64,000 nt of DNA from Epiperipatus broadwayi (GCA_028023455.1 JAQFVV010006274.1:1242001-1306000), one strand, 5' to 3'. Positions 1 through 12,493 are shown, counted from the first letter of the stretch. The notes: a model not told the origin generated them from the sequence alone. Translations and numbers: made by a program.

Positions 1-3000
1 GAGTCAAAATATTCTACAACAAATTAAGAACTAACCTGCCCAAAGATGACACCTTGAGTACTGCTTGCATACATAGGTGCAAACAAAAATCTAAATAAAA
101 TTTGCTCACAAAGCCATCGAGTAAGCTATTGCACTCCTCCCACAATAAATAGACTGATAAATAATTCCAAAGATAGTCTCCAGAACATTTAAACTACTCG
201 CATCATAATATAAATTTGTATGCCCCAAACAGGACACTGCGCTATCTACTACCATGAATCGTGTATGTTTCTCTGCTAGTATCTCTCAACACATACCTGT
301 ACTAAAGAGCCACTAACAATCCTAAACATAAGTCTATCTTTCTTGATCACCAAAACCGAATAGGCCATACACTCAAGACCATAGCCACCAACATTGCACG
401 TATCAAGCAAAATGATGCCAAGTGAAAAATTAAAGAGGTGTGGCATATAGCCAGCAATCCTAATGTAATGAATAGGAAGGATTTCTGCCTCCCCCTGTCA
501 AAGAAATGGGCAATATAATTTACATAAAATTACTGCCTATAAATATATATCCACCCATTCTTGCAAATAGCAATACTGTAAATATGAAGACATATGCCAT
601 CCTTTAAAGTGCTAAGCTTCAGTAAATATGCATTTGTTAAAAGCTTTTCTTACGCTAATGCTTAAGTATATACATTTATAACTTATAGCAGTATAAGAAA
701 AAATTATTATTTTTAAATTACATTACAATTAATATAAGTTTACTAGAAAATCCAAACAGGATATTTATTTTTTTTATTAGTTTTAGTTTGAGGCAAGGGT
801 ATATCTCTTTATCAACGTTATTTATCATAACATAATTAAAGATTATTATTGCTTTATAAATATCATTTAGAAAACAAATCTCTCTCCAACCAAAAATTGA
901 GACATCATAATAGAGACTCAAATAATCACCCTTTTTTATAATTTCTATATGTTTATGTAACATTAACTGTTTTAACAAAAGTTATAGCTATAGAAAATTC
1001 TAAGCATGAATAAAGCAAATTTTCATTGATTAATGATGATCTTTTTTTTTTTTACAATCCAAATAATAAAAATTACTCGTGATTAAATCAACTATTTTAT
1101 TAAAACCATTACATACAAAATTAAATTGAGTCAAATGAAATATACTAAAAAATTTTAAGACTATGACTTTTTCATAAGTAATTATCTGAATAACCATTTC
1201 CATTTGCTGAAAACATAGATGCAACATTAAAATTCCCCACTAATAATATATAATTTTTATAAGAGACTAACTTATTCTCCAAAACTTCTCCCTGACTTAA
1301 TACAATATTTGGAAGAATACATAAATTACAAATTAATAATGATATCTCAACCCAAGTAGAGACAATAATATCAATCTCAATTCTTTATTAAATGCTATAA
1401 AAATACCTCTGTCTTTTGATACATAATCAAGTGAGCAATCTTTTCTGAAAACCTGATAACTACTAACAATATATTGACTATCTAAGAACTATTTAATCAT
1501 GTTTCTGATAAATGTTGTGTTTAATCCATATTATATATACAACCACAAATGCATGTAAATATGTTTTTAATATTAATAACATATAAAAAATATACACTTA
1601 CAAATTTCTTGTATATTTTACAATGGCTATACTCTGCCTGTTATCATTTGGCAAAGTATAGCTCCTGGTTCTAGGATGTACTACGGAAGAAGGGACTGCA
1701 GTTACCCTTATAAGTTTCCTATCACTTCCAGCTATATGTTAGCAGCCTGCCTTGTGAATAAGACTGGTGACACTTGCCTCATGTCTGTTTGGTTCTAGCA
1801 ACTTCCAAACCTGAATATAAACTTGTTTTACTTCATCAACCATTTAATTTAATCACTATTATCTGGCGAATGGAGATTGTCTTTCAGTTTTGTGATAGTA
1901 ATCCTTTCAGAATGTGTACGGAGAACATGGATTCTGTCTTTCAGCTTTATGACAATAGTTCTCTGACCCAATTTTTAAAAATACTATATATTGCTAGATC
2001 CACATTCTTAATGGAAACATTTGGATTCTGTGAGCATCATTGCCTATTGGTCCATTCTTGCCATTAGTTATGTGTTATCTATGTATAAATGCATTGGTTC
2101 ATGGAAATGAATGTTCAATCTGATTTAGATAAGTTTGAATCTGGACTAATCCATTATTTGAAGGCAAGGTGAGATATGACAATAACATAATCATAGTTTT
2201 TTTTTAAGATTGTATGATAAAGATCGTCAGACTTACTACAAAATTGTCTGTTATTCTGTTAGATGCAATTTATACAATCAATATTTTTGTACATCATCAG
2301 AAAGATTATCCAAAGTTTTATGTTTGATCAGTATCTTCTGATCCAGTTAAGAATAAGAATATGTTAAATGCTCCATAGAAAGGATATAATGTAACATCTT
2401 CATGCAAAACCATTATCTTTTTTTATTATTGATATTGAACAGTAGTAATATCGTCAATATTTAGGGCTAATTCTACAGTTATTTGATCATAAAGAGATGA
2501 TAAATATTGTAACGGGCACATATGTACATTACATTATTTTTTATTAGTAAACATATAAAAAAAAAAGTTCGCCAATAAAAATTTCTTTGTTAAGAATTAA
2601 AATAAAAAAATCATCTTAAACTCGCATATATATAAAATCGCACAGATAAATAATTATTAAAATAAAACTTTATTAAAGAAAAAGTATTTTAAAACTAAAT
2701 TTTCAGAAAAGATTTAGAGATAAAAATATATGTTTAAGTTTGAAAACAGATTAATTAATCTTTTGTAAAATGGAAATGATTATTTTAATTAGTAAACTAG
2801 CCTTGGGCATCTAAAATGTATAAGCAACGGTCAGATAGGAAAACAATAGGAACAGAATGGCCAATGAAAGAAATCCATCGGGGAAATCGGACCTCAATGG
2901 AAGGATGATCATCATCAACGATGATGTAACGTCCATTGGATCCTAAAGTTATGTATAAAAGGACAAGTTTGAAAATTATTAATTAGTTAATTATTGATTA

Positions 3001-4860
3001 TTTACGATGTGACAGATATGTGTTAGTGTGGAAGTGAAGAAGAGATTGAAAAGACGCACTCTTCAATCCCTTCAGTTTTGCCAAAGAAAGAAAGAGAAAT
3101 GAACTATCGTTTTTTACATTGAGGACCGGCTAAACTGAGGAACCTCCGAATGAATGGATAAAACAACGGCTAAATGGATATCAATCTTTTTAGGACGGCG
3201 TGGGAATTCACGTTCAAACGGCATGGAACATATAAAGATGAACTGTTTAAAAAACCGTAAGAACTTTATAATTTATGAACATTAAATTAAAAACTTTCCA
3301 TATATAAAAAATACAAATAGAATCCTATCTGACCAACGTAAATTAATATTAATAATGTTATTTGATTTTTTTTTTTATTTAAAATCATTTCCATTTATTT
3401 ATTTTTTGTTCTTAAGTTTTATTATGATGTCTGTTTCCGTTAAGTTAAATTATATAAATGTTAAACTTAAGTCGGGCATGAATGGCTGTATAGATTTGTA
3501 AAGTTATATTAGGGGAGGGTAATCTTAGGTTATTTGTGTCGTAGTTGAATTGGGTCAATGGATGGGATATATTGGTGTGATTAGTAGATGTAATATCAGA
3601 TTTGCTACGGGCAGAATCGTTTTATAAGCTGCACCCACCCGTTTGCCTATGGAAGGAATTATAAGACGGAGAATGCAGTTCCTTTCTATGGAGTTTTTTT
3701 TTTATTGCTCTTCTTGTCAGATAGATGTAATATTCCTACTTGACGAGAGGCAATTTTTTCTCTTAACTTTTTGGTGCTGCCGTATTTCGTATTACATTGA
3801 ATGCATCGATATGTGAGATAAATTGACGCCAGTTTTGGCTGCGAACCTTTAGCCTAAGGTTAAATAGGGATAGAATGTTTTATTTTCAAATGCAAATCTA
3901 TGTAGTCTATTCATACTTGACACTAAACAAAAATGCATTAAATTTAAGTTGTTTATAGACGTTTGCATGGATTGGTTATCGGTTAAGTATGTTTTGGGTT
4001 TTCATATTTGATCAAAATATATAGACATTCGATAAATAATGATACCTTACGGTGAGTATCTAAAATGTATTTATTCGGATGTTTTTTAAGTTATTGGTGA
4101 CAATGCAAGTATCTTATGGTGAATACTATTGAGTTACTTATAAATTTCCCTCTGCAATTGTCGGTATCAATGATTTTATATTTTGATTGTTTATGTTGAT
4201 TTTGAAATGTTTTTGACCGTTGTAATCTATGTAACCGATCTATACGCAACATATTAAAACAAGCTTTTATAATACCATCTGTGTGAACTTAATTAAAATG
4301 TAAACTTATAATATAATAGAAATTAAAATGTAATTTAAAATCTAAAGTAAAGTTAAAAATAATGTTGAATGTTAAAATGTAAACTGATACTAAAACAATT
4401 TTCAATCTTATATATATGTGCATAAATAAATGTTTGTATGCTAATTACTGGCAGTGGCTTAGTTTATTTATTTTTTAATATTGAAATTATAATTAGATAA
4501 GGTATTATAGTATTAAATCTCTGCTATTCCACTGAGCTAGTGACATGGGCTAACGACCGGAAACAAAATATAAAAAAAAAATTTTTTTTTTTTTTTGACT
4601 TACGTATCTGCCTAGTTTATAAATTTTTTCTAGGTTCAAATGCCTAGATGGCGCCCTGTAGTGCAGTTTACGTAAGTCTATCTTATCCGGATTGTTACAA
4701 TATGTGTTCAATGAATGCAATGATAATAAACAATAAATCATAGAACTAAAACAATACATTTTGGTGATCAAGAAAGTTTAATAGATTCATATTATAATTT
4801 CGTCTGGATATTAGACACTGCCAAATGTTCAATAATTTGTTTAATGATATTACACCTTTA
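1..4860. other. unassigned AT-rich sequence with a CpG-containing stretch at about 2.8-3.9 kb
   Basis: No exon, RNA or transposon domain is recognised. An open frame at 1774-2067 lacks family similarity and partly repeats itself (two related segments near 1870-1960), so it is not called. From about 2800 to 3900 the sequence is less AT-rich and carries CG dinucleotides, with a TATAAAAGG near 2953. It could be a solo LTR or a promoter-like piece of a mobile element, but nothing decides this. Confidence 0.3.
4640..4658 (+). other. tRNA T-arm-like hairpin / B-box-like sequence
   Basis: A short hairpin with a CTAGG/CCTAG stem encloses TTCAAATG, so the strand reads GGTTCAAATGCC, close to the pol III B-box consensus. 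Close by on the other strand (near 4520-4545) is an A-box-like TAGCTCAGTGG. They lie on opposite strands, so they do not form one tRNA. Both probably come from decayed tRNA-derived SINEs. Confidence 0.3.
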
Positions 4861-5010
4861 TATATATTTAAATACAAGTATTTTGTTTGTACTGAACATA
4901 ACACAATTAGAAGAAATTTAAACTCGGAAGACTTTCAAGCTCTCTATAGCTATCCATTCGATCTCATACAAACAATACACATGACCACATACATGTGAAA
5001 AAAGAAAAAT

Positions 5011-5067
5011 GATCTCCATTATACATATTTTGTGCTGAACCAGTACTCATCAGTTGGTCCAGATCAT
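5011..5067 (-). ncRNA. hammerhead-like motif, family A, left arm (damaged core)
   Basis: The minus strand keeps CUGAUGA followed by a hairpin (GUACUG-GUU-CAGCAC, one mismatch). The G of the GAAA box is changed to A, so cleavage is unlikely. Upstream and downstream segments AUGAUC and GAUCAU can pair as the outer part of helix I. Read as a decayed copy of the motif seen intact at 50615-50671. Confidence 0.5.
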
Positions 5068-5412
5068 CTTCCACACATATATAAATCAGTGCTTAGTTTC
5101 TATTAAGATAGCAAAACTTCAAACTTTAATGGACAGGCTTCAATCTTCTCCACCCTCCAACTTATTATCCATCCATATCTGGGTATTTAAATGGACATGT
5201 TAAAGTCCTATATATGAGGGGTCAGAATGACTCAAAATCAACATGGGTATGTCAATAAGATTGGCATCAACAATAGCTTTGAGCATTTCCATCATCAGAT
5301 TTTCAATGATATGGATTGTTGATGGGTTGGAGAAGATTGAAACCTGTCCATTAAAGTTTGAATATTTTCTATCTTAATATAAACTGAGCACTGATTATAT
5401 ATGGGTGGGAGA

Positions 5413-5472
5413 TGATAATCCGAACTAACTAATGAGTGCTGGTTCAGTACAAAATATGTACATTGGAGATCA
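5413..5472 (+). ncRNA. hammerhead-like motif, family A, right arm (damaged core)
   Basis: The plus strand has CUAAUGA in place of CUGAUGA, then helix II GUGCUG-GUU-CAGUAC, then AAAA in place of GAAA, an AUAUGUA segment and UUGGAGAUC. Two core residues are altered, so it is called a relic. Confidence 0.45.
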
Positions 5473-5617
5473 TTTACCTTTTGTACATGTCATATATATC
5501 ATTTCTAGAAGGTAAAGTGGATAGCTGTAGAGAGCTTGAAAGCCTGAGTTCAAATCTCTTCGATTATATATGTATATATTACAAATAGTGCAAGAGAATG
5601 AAATTTTTTTTATTAAA

Positions 5618-6225
5618 TGTGGAATTATTTTTTTATTTAAGATAAAAATGTACTCTGCTAATGTATAAAAGTAAATAAAATCTTTATGAGTGTGTCTGGG
5701 TATATAAATTTCCAAAATTAAAAAATAAAATAGCATTCTAGAAAAGTTATTATGCATAACAAAATAGGAAAATTAACTAAAGCATGCTAATTTGCAAAAA
5801 AAAAGAAGAATGATTATTTATGCAAATTAACCAATGCTAAATAAAAACTACACAATAAGCTGCATGGCTGCACAATATTATGTGGCAAGTATAATACAAT
5901 TTGAGTAAAGTTATGTATAGTATTCAAATGCAGTGAAGCAGTATATTGTCACACTATGTGAACTATGCATGCATAGATTAATGCAGAGAGGTGTATAGGA
6001 TAATACTGTAATCAGAAAATGCAAGAAGCTTCCCAATTTTATTTGCAAGTTTGATTAATGTTAATTCAATCAGCAAGCTACTATGCTAATATTTCTGCTA
6101 ATTTATTATACTTTTATATTTAGAGTAAATAAACTTATCGTAAAGTATGAACTTTTCATTTGTGTTTTTATTTTTTTTTAAATAAATTAGTGTATACAGC
6201 AGATTATGATCAGTTTTGTTCTTGT
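5618..6225 (+). repeat. 5' LTR of the Gypsy-type element
   Basis: It aligns to 9882-10430 along its length. Shared strings include AATAAAATCTTTA, TAGTATGCATAACA-like, TTATGCAAATTAA and AATAAACTT. It begins TGT. The first 25 bases are the most diverged part. It has an additional stretch around 5960-6050 that the 3' copy lacks. AATAAA-type polyadenylation strings occur near its 3' part. Confidence 0.82.
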
Positions 6226-6474
6226 ATAGACCAGTTTTGGGGCAATCAACATTTCAAGAACCTCTGTAAAGAATTAGACACAATTGGCATGTCAAGGACC
6301 TGTGTAAAAAGCTAGTTTGGGCAGTCAAGAATTAATTAAACAAATTATGAAATTGCTGTGGAAATTGTTGGTTGAGACTCTTCTAGATTATAGTAGAGTA
6401 CTGAGAAATAACAAAAACAGACAATGTGGCAATGTGTAACAGCTCAATAACTCTGTTTGATATAACGCAACAGA

Positions 6475-7110
6475 ATGGCAGACATGGTCCATGTTGAAAT
6501 GTATATAATAATAAATAATATTATAGATAATAATTTAGAAGTTGCTACATTAATGTCAATGTCAGGAAAAGATGTGCTGCAAATTGCCAACCATTTGTGT
6601 GACATCAGTATGCCTGAGGATAATTCTATACAAAGAATTGATATAGAAATTAAATACTTCAAACCAAAGATATCAAGATACCTAGAAATTAAATACTCAC
6701 TTCAAAGAAAAGACACCTAGTGTGTTTACTCTTCTACAATAACCTCTAATCACCAAGAGAAAACTCAGAACTTCAAAAATGAGCTTGACAATGTTTGCAG
6801 GATAAATTTAGACAAGTGAATCTACACTTACATATACAGGTGTTGTAGAAAGAGGAATGACATTTGAGGCCATCCTTAAAAATACACAGGATTTCCAAAA
6901 TACTGTGGATGTTATTGGAGTACTGTGGAGAATGTCTATGGTTATTATTGCTGCAACAATAAAGGACACATAAAAAATGTGTAGATTTAAAAAGGAAAAA
7001 CTTGTAATTGTGGACTGAATGATCATTTATCTAAAATTTGTAAAAACAAACAGAAAAAGTCCAAAGCAGATTTACCAGCAAATAGTAAATTTAGCGTAGG
7101 AGTCTAGAAG
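6475..7110 (+). pseudogene. gag remnant with two CCHC-type zinc knuckles
   Basis: An ATG at 6475 opens an 81-codon frame with a gag-like stretch (VATLMSMSGKDVLQIANHL). After stops and frame changes, two nucleocapsid knuckles follow. The first, at about 6949-6981, reads CCNNKGHIK and its last Cys is shifted out of frame. The second, at about 7003-7041, reads CNCGLNDHLSKIC and is intact. Known role: gag packages the element RNA; the knuckles bind it. The frame is broken, so no full protein is possible. The open frame on the opposite strand of this segment is a shadow. Confidence 0.6.
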
Positions 7111-7169
7111 AATTTAACTAATAATTAAAAAAATAAAAGAAAATGGGTATGTGTAATTGCAAATTTGCG

Positions 7170-7410
7170 ACTATGTTATCAAAATGGAAATGGATAATGA
7201 TGCAGGCATTTCTCTTATTTCTCAGAAGGATTGATTAGATATCAAAAAAAAGATAGAAAAAATATATATCAATTAATAAAATAGGTTTGGTTGCGACAGA
7301 TACAAATGGAAATCATATTGACATCAAAAAGATAGTTATAGTACCAGTAGAAGTCAATAAGAGAAATAAAAATGTAACACTGTACATTGTATCAAAGAAT
7401 TTAGCTCAGT
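7170..7410 (+). pseudogene. retropepsin (aspartic protease) remnant of the Gypsy-type element
   Basis: A segment at about 7181-7225 reads EMDNDAGISLISQKD, matching the protease active-site context in which D-T/S-G-A is followed by a hydrophobic-Ser-hydrophobic run. Here the Thr and Gly are changed, so the site is dead. Further on, at about 7290-7410, the flap and C-terminal part can be followed (NGNHIDIKKIVIVPVEV and TLYIVSKNL). It sits between the zinc knuckles and reverse transcriptase, as expected. Confidence 0.55.
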
Positions 7411-7549
7411 ATTAGGATGTAATTGATTTATGACTTATCAAGGAAGTGTAAATAAAATCTGACATAGAAAACAAATTTTCCCAGATGCTACCAGTGGATA
7501 TGCCGCTAATTCCCATGCATGACTCATTCTCTGTAGACTAAGAAAAATA

Positions 7550-8400
7550 CCATTTGCTGCCAAATTTAAAGTTGAAGAAGTGCTGAATGATCTGGTCAAA
7601 AGAGTTATAATTTCATCTATGGAAGAGTCTGCCTGGGTAACATTCATAATAATAATAATTCTAAAACCAGATGATAATGTAAGAGTATGCCGTAACTATC
7701 ATGTAATGGCGAACAAAAATATAAATAAAAGAATAGCCACAGCCTAGAATTAGAGCTGTGTTAGCTTTTTTTACAAAGGCCTTTTCATTTTTCCAGAATG
7801 GTCTGACAGTCTGCAATCTATTAAATACCAGTGTTAGTGAAAACAGTCTAGCTGGTAACCATAAATACACACCTAGGATTGTTCAAGTTTAATATATTGC
7901 CTTATTGTATAACAGTAGTTCTTAATATCTTCTAGGCTAAACTGGACAATTTACTGAAAGGATTAAAATGAGGTATGTTGCATTTAGATGATATATTAAT
8001 GGTTGCCAAGATTGAAAATAAATTAATAAAACATGTTAGCATTGTATTGAAAAGCTTGACAAATTTGTAGTTAGACTTGATGCCCAAGATGCATATGATT
8101 TATCAGAGAAATAAAATTTCTTTGACACATTGTTATAGTTATGAGCAATAAATCATGCTGAAAAGATTAGAGCAGTAAAAAAAAAATGCTCCAAAAGCCA
8201 AAAGTTATCAGTTGCAAATCTTTTTGAGTCTATTGAACTTTTTTTTTGGAACCTTCTGACAAGAAAATCTCATATTGCAACTCTGCTCTATAAATTATTA
8301 AAAAAGAATTAAAGATGGAAGTGGGGAGCTGCTGAGAAAAACTATAGCCAACTAGATAAAGAATCTCTACCCATTGAGTTCATGTAAAAAGTCTCTAAAT
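7550..8400 (+). pseudogene. reverse transcriptase and RNase H remnant of the Gypsy-type element
   Basis: At about 7558-7740 the frame reads VEEVLNDLVKRVIISS, then SAWVTFI, then LKPDDNVRVCRNYHVMANKN. This is the first RT block of Gypsy pol (L-K-G-I, S-WA-P, KPDGS-R-C-DY--N). At about 7975-8000 HLDDILM stands where Y-x-D-D belongs. At about 8310-8385 WGAAEKNYSQLDKESLPI matches the start of the Gypsy RNase H domain, which carries a catalytic Asp-Glu context. Stops and a lost segment between blocks make it non-functional. Confidence 0.78.
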
Positions 8401-8918
8401 CCTGTTAGTCTTAGCTTTCAATGATTTTGAATTATTATACAAGCCAAGAAAGAAAATTTCATATGCTGTCGAGAGATCAAATTACATATGCCGATACTTT
8501 TTCCGGAACTATGGATATGCGTGAACACAAGTTACTAAAGTTAATTTATATTGATTTTGTGAAATCTGAAGTAATAAACAGTATAATCATGGCAAAGTGG
8601 ATTAAGGACATCATGTACCAGTTAATTTGGAAATGGATAAAGCAAGGTTGGCCTATAACTCAATAAATTAAGATTAGCCTATAACTCTACCAAACTTAGT
8701 GATTGAGCAAATTTGGAATGACTGTGAAAATTGTTGTATATTCACGACTGACTGCTTTCAGATATTATCTAAGAGGAGGAAACATGTGGCATGGTTATTA
8801 CACAAGGGATCATCCAATATAGCCCTAGTGAAAGAGAAATTAGCTTGATCTTATGTAAGATGGCCAAAAATGGATAACATAGAGAAAGCCATAAATAAAT
8901 GTCAAGATTATTAATCAA

Positions 8919-9199
8919 TAGCAAGACTACCTGTTAAAGAATATCATGGCATAGAATTCACTTAGATCATGCAAGAACCAATCCAAGGATATATATTTCT
9001 AGTTGTAATTGATTCATAATCAAAATGAATGGAAAATCAGATTGTGGAAACACTAACATAGCAAGACTACCTGTTAAAGAATATCATGGCATAGAATTCA
9101 CTTAGATCATGCAAGACCAATCCAAGGATATATATTTCTAGTTGTAATTGATTCATAATCAAAATGAATGGAAAATCAGATTGTGGAAACACTAACATA
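8919..9199 (+). repeat. 140-bp tandem duplication inside the integrase region
   Basis: The unit starting GCAAGACTACCTG at 8921 recurs at 9061. The two units are almost identical (one base deleted in the second). The near identity shows that the duplication is much younger than the LTR divergence. Confidence 0.92.
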
Positions 9200-9281
<82 letters not shown>

Positions 9282-9760
9282 AATGCACTACTTACTATCC
9301 ATGGATATCCAAAATTAATAGGCTGTACAGCTAAAGCTTGCCTTGAATATGACAAAATATACAGATAGATGTTTGTGAATCTTTTTGGGGAGAAATCTTC
9401 TATCAGCATTTCACTCCTAGTTCATTAATTAGAAAAATATATGCAGAATTACTGAAATTCATGTCTATATTGATACTGGATAAAATTAATAAAAGGGAGA
9501 CTAATGAGAAAACATTTAATTTGATATCAGAGAAGCTGTCTCGATAAAGGATATGTTTAAAAGGAAGTGAATACAAAGAATAGTAACTAAACTGACATTA
9601 TGAGTAATTAAACTGGATGAAGGTAATGAAATTAAAAGACCCATAAATCATTTAAGAAGTCATTTTAGTGAATCAATGGATCAATTAAAGAAACAGCAAG
9701 TTCTTATATTTCTGTTGTTTTTGATACTATAAAAAATAATGAAGATAATATAACTGATGC
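8930..9760 (+). pseudogene. integrase remnant split by a tandem duplication and a (TA)n run
   Basis: At 8935-9060 the frame reads EPIQGYIFLVVIDS, the first catalytic Asp block of retroviral-type integrases (D-GP--G--FLV-VD-YSKW); the first Asp is lost. The same block is repeated in the duplicate at 9059-9199. After the TA run, LFSIHGYPKLIG at about 9285-9325 matches the block before the second Asp. Near the end, KLDEGNEIKRPINHLRSHF resembles the C-terminal tail that binds DNA (I-R-VNQLR). The reading frame is interrupted in several places. Confidence 0.65.
9202..9277. repeat. (TA)n microsatellite, about 76 bp
   Basis: Uninterrupted TA dinucleotides directly after the duplicated integrase segment. 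It can form a hairpin and is probably length-variable. The Ile-Tyr peptides read through it on both strands are artefacts. Confidence 0.97.
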
Positions 9761-9881
9761 ACTACAGAAACCGAACTAAATGAATAAGAAAATCTTTAAG
9801 TTCAAATCCTCCTGATCTTCCTGCAGAGTTAAGCAATGGACAACTGATTGAAGAAGAGGCTTGAAATCTAGATGAGGGGAG

Positions 9882-10430
9882 TGTTGTGATATGTCATGAC
9901 TATAAAATTGTACATTGCTAACATATAAAAATAAAATCTTTAAGTGTGTGTGTGTTTATATAAATTGTCAGAAAGTGAAAAATAGAATAGCCCTCTAGAA
10001 AATTTAGTATGCATAACAATAAATTTATGTAAATATGAGAATTAACTAAACTTCTTATTTACAAAGAATGAATAATAAGGATTAATTATGCAAATTAAGC
10101 AATGCCAAATAAAAACTAGGAATCAAGCCATGTATATGTACAATATTGTATGGACAATATTACATGGCAAGTGCAATACCATTTGAGGTAAAGCCGTATG
10201 CAGCAATCAATTGCAGTTAAGCAATATAGTGCCACACTAAATGAACTACGCATACATAAAGAAAATTTGACTAATCGTTAAGTCAACTTGCAAGCAGCTA
10301 GTTGAAATTACTAATATTTCTACTAATTCAATATAAATTTATATTTTGAATAAATAAACTTTTGATTTGTGTATTTATTTTCTATAAATAAATTAATGCG
10401 TATACAGATGATTAAGGTCAATCTTGCTTC
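9882..10430 (+). repeat. 3' LTR of the Gypsy-type element
   Basis: It begins TGTTGTGATATGTC right after a purine-rich tract and matches the 5' LTR to about position 10430. It contains a short (GT)n run and AATAAA signals. The exact 3' border is uncertain by some tens of bases. Confidence 0.82.
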
Positions 10431-10667
10431 TATTGGTTCTTTATAGATTTCGCAGTTTGTGTTTAAAATATACTAAAAAAGAAAACATAACTAAAACTAG
10501 ATCAATTTATTTATTTGAAAATCCACATTTTTTAATATTTCAAATTTTAATATAAACAAACTTTAATCATTCATGGATATATATATATTATGTAATAAGC
10601 ATTTGTGTGGATATATAAAGATAAATAAAATAGAAAATCATAAAATTTAGTATTAGCAAAATAAACT

Positions 10668-11030
10668 TTATATTATAATTCTCTCATGACCATGATTTCA
10701 TCTATTACACAAATAGACTTTTTCAAGTGAAAATCAACTAATCATAACACACACATATAAATCTGAACTCATTCTCATAATTCATATCAAATACCAATTA
10801 CTTTTAATATCAAAGGAAGTTTTAAGATTGATCACTTCATATTTCAGAAGATTTATTATCAGAAATCTGAGTCTATCAATCTTATGAAAATTTGATAGGA
10901 ACTATGGGATTGAGTCTTTTATTATATGTGCATATGTATTATGTTTAATTGATTTTCACATGAGAAGTTCTTCTTGTATAACAGATGAAACTTTGGGCTT
11001 GAGAGAATTTTGGTATAAATTTTATTTTGC
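10668..11030. repeat. inverted repeat, family G
   Basis: The left arm (CTCATGACCATGATTTCAT, then a segment with AAGTGAAAATCAA) is the reverse complement of the right arm (TTGATTTTCAC, then GATGAAACTTTGGG and TTGAGAG). A related half-copy lies at 13640-13860. No open frame. Confidence 0.7.
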
Positions 11031-11579
11031 TTTTACTTAATGTTATATGATTGTCTATTTTATTCTTTTTATTAGTATAGCGTTAAACAGTATTTACGAA
11101 ATTATAAAGTTACATGTATAAACAAATCTTATTGTTCTTTTTTTTTTTGTTATATTATTAATTATAAATGAAATAATTCTGAAAAAAAATTATTTCATCA
11201 TATTTCATAATTAAACAATCATATACAAAAATTATTTATTTACTTTTACTTAATTATAATTAATTTAATTATTTTTAAAAGTTTTTATTCAATATTTTAT
11301 TTTCAATTAAGAAAATATTATGTGTCAATAAAAAAAAACCAACCTGTTATTGAGTAAAGTTATTGTTGATTACTTTCTAAATTAATCCCTTAGATCTACC
11401 TCTACTGATAAATTTAAACAAATATTTAAAAAAAAAAAGCTGTTTTTATTTCGTTTGTTGAAACATAGTTATAATGAATATTCACTGTTCTTCCCTACTG
11501 TTTGCTATATATTAAAGTTGTTAGATTGTTTTTGTATGCCAAACTTTCAAAGGGAATATTTTCTTTCTTGTTTTTATAG

Positions 11580-11640
11580 GCAATCTTTCTCTACTGGGCT
11601 ATTCGATATGCTGAAGACATTTTCCCTGACTGCCTACATG
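11580..11640 (+). CDS. internal exon of a UBR1/UBR2-family E3 ubiquitin ligase
   Basis: Seen: a 61-nt open segment after a strong pyrimidine tract ending TTTTTATAG and before a GTAAGC donor. The first base completes a split codon; the remaining 20 codons read QSFSTGLFDMLKTFSLTAYM and end in phase 0. Joined to the phase-0 exon at 53002, the reading continues straight into VGLGVQPNEDD, and the whole stretch aligns without a gap to the part of vertebrate UBR2 just before its conserved WxxCAxTIQ block (shared M, F, T, Y, then GL-V). Known: UBR1/UBR2 recognise N-degrons and ubiquitinate their targets; this segment lies C-terminal of the RING. Inferred: this exon belongs to that gene. The other frame of the same exon also looks protein-like (it contains YWAIRYAEDIFPD), but it ends in phase 1, does not match the next exon and shows no family match. 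The upstream partner exon is not visible here. Confidence 0.72.
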
Positions 11641-12493
11641 GTAAGCTTTTACTTAAGGTAGTAGATTGTTAATAAGCAAATATAAACACCTGATTCTAGA
11701 AATACAATAGCTTACTATAAAAAAAAGTTTCCTCAGGGAGTGAGCTTTCATAGAAAGACGGAAATAAAATTATCATATGTAAGTGAAAGATAAATAGAAA
11801 TACTAAAAGTAATATTAATTTTATCATTTTATAAAAATAAAAAACTGATCTACTTTCTAGAAAAAATTGTTTTGTTTATGATTTTAATGTTTATTTATAA
11901 TAATAATAATAAAAAGGGAAATTATCACTAAGACTTCTAAAGTTCAAAATTTCTTTAAATGTTTTTTTTTCTTCTTAAAAATATTATATAATACATTAAT
12001 ATATTTTATATATAATCAAATAACATGCAAAATTATATTGGTGATGGGTGAGGAGATTACATTTTAACCTTTGCAGTTGACTTTTTCATTTGTTAATTAA
12101 AACTTATTTAAAATAAATTTCAGTTATTTTTAGCTTATGACATTTCTGATTATTTGCAGTAATAAAAATATTCTTATCAATAAATTTTTCCACACTTACT
12201 TTATGGTCATGCATTTGAGAACTAAAGGATTGAATCAACAGTTTTATTTATTTATTTATTCAAACTTTAACACAGTTGAATTTTATTCAGAACGTGCTTA
12301 TTTGCTATTGTCATCACTAAACCATGTTGTTTAGGACAAATTTTTATAAATCTGAAATTTTTTATTAGTTTTGTATATAACTTTCAGGAATAGTAAATTA
12401 TTGCAATAGTAAATTAGAAATAAAAACTTGTTTCCTAAAAATTAAAATGCTGTTGTCAAGAATGAAATTAAACATTTATATTTTAATCTGCAG

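Larger units (their letters stand above)
4905..5577. repeat. fold-back (inverted) copy of repeat family A
   Basis: The left arm (from about 4917) reads toward the centre and the right arm (ending about 5570) is its reverse complement. Both ends carry a GACTTTCAAGC-type end motif, then CTCATACAA-like, ATGTGAAAAAAG-like and GATCTCC segments in the same order. The centre lies near 5210. Related sequence recurs at 14966-15207, 40205-41232, 42812-43190 and 50505-50950. The end reads on one strand as GTCTGGGTTCAAATCCC, a B-box-like string, which hints at a tRNA-derived or tRNA-adjacent origin. Hammerhead-like segments lie in both arms. Confidence 0.8.
5618..10430 (+). mobile_element. degraded Ty3/Gypsy-type LTR retrotransposon with both LTRs
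   Basis: Two related long terminal repeats of about 550-610 bp bracket about 3.65 kb of internal sequence. Its domains come in the order gag zinc knuckles, aspartic protease, reverse transcriptase, RNase H, integrase. That order (integrase last) is the Gypsy order. Every domain carries stops and frame changes, so the element cannot make its proteins. A purine run (GATGAGGGGA) just before the 3' LTR fits a polypurine tract. It starts about 40 bp after the family A fold-back. The target-site duplication is not clear. The LTRs differ by many substitutions and a segment present only in the 5' copy, so the insertion is old. Confidence 0.85.

Noticed and set aside
1774-2067. A 97-codon plus-strand frame, Cys- and Phe-rich
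   Set aside because: Its middle is an internal near-repeat of the DNA, it has no splice context or family match, and it does not resemble the upstream UBR RING region.
9067-9409. Two minus-strand frames with long Ile-Tyr runs
   Set aside because: They are read through the (TA)n microsatellite and have no coding value.
11580-11640. Alternative reading of the first UBR exon (YWAIRYAEDIFPD)
   Set aside because: It looks protein-like but ends in phase 1, while the next exon starts in phase 0, and it has no match to the family at that place; the chosen frame fits both.
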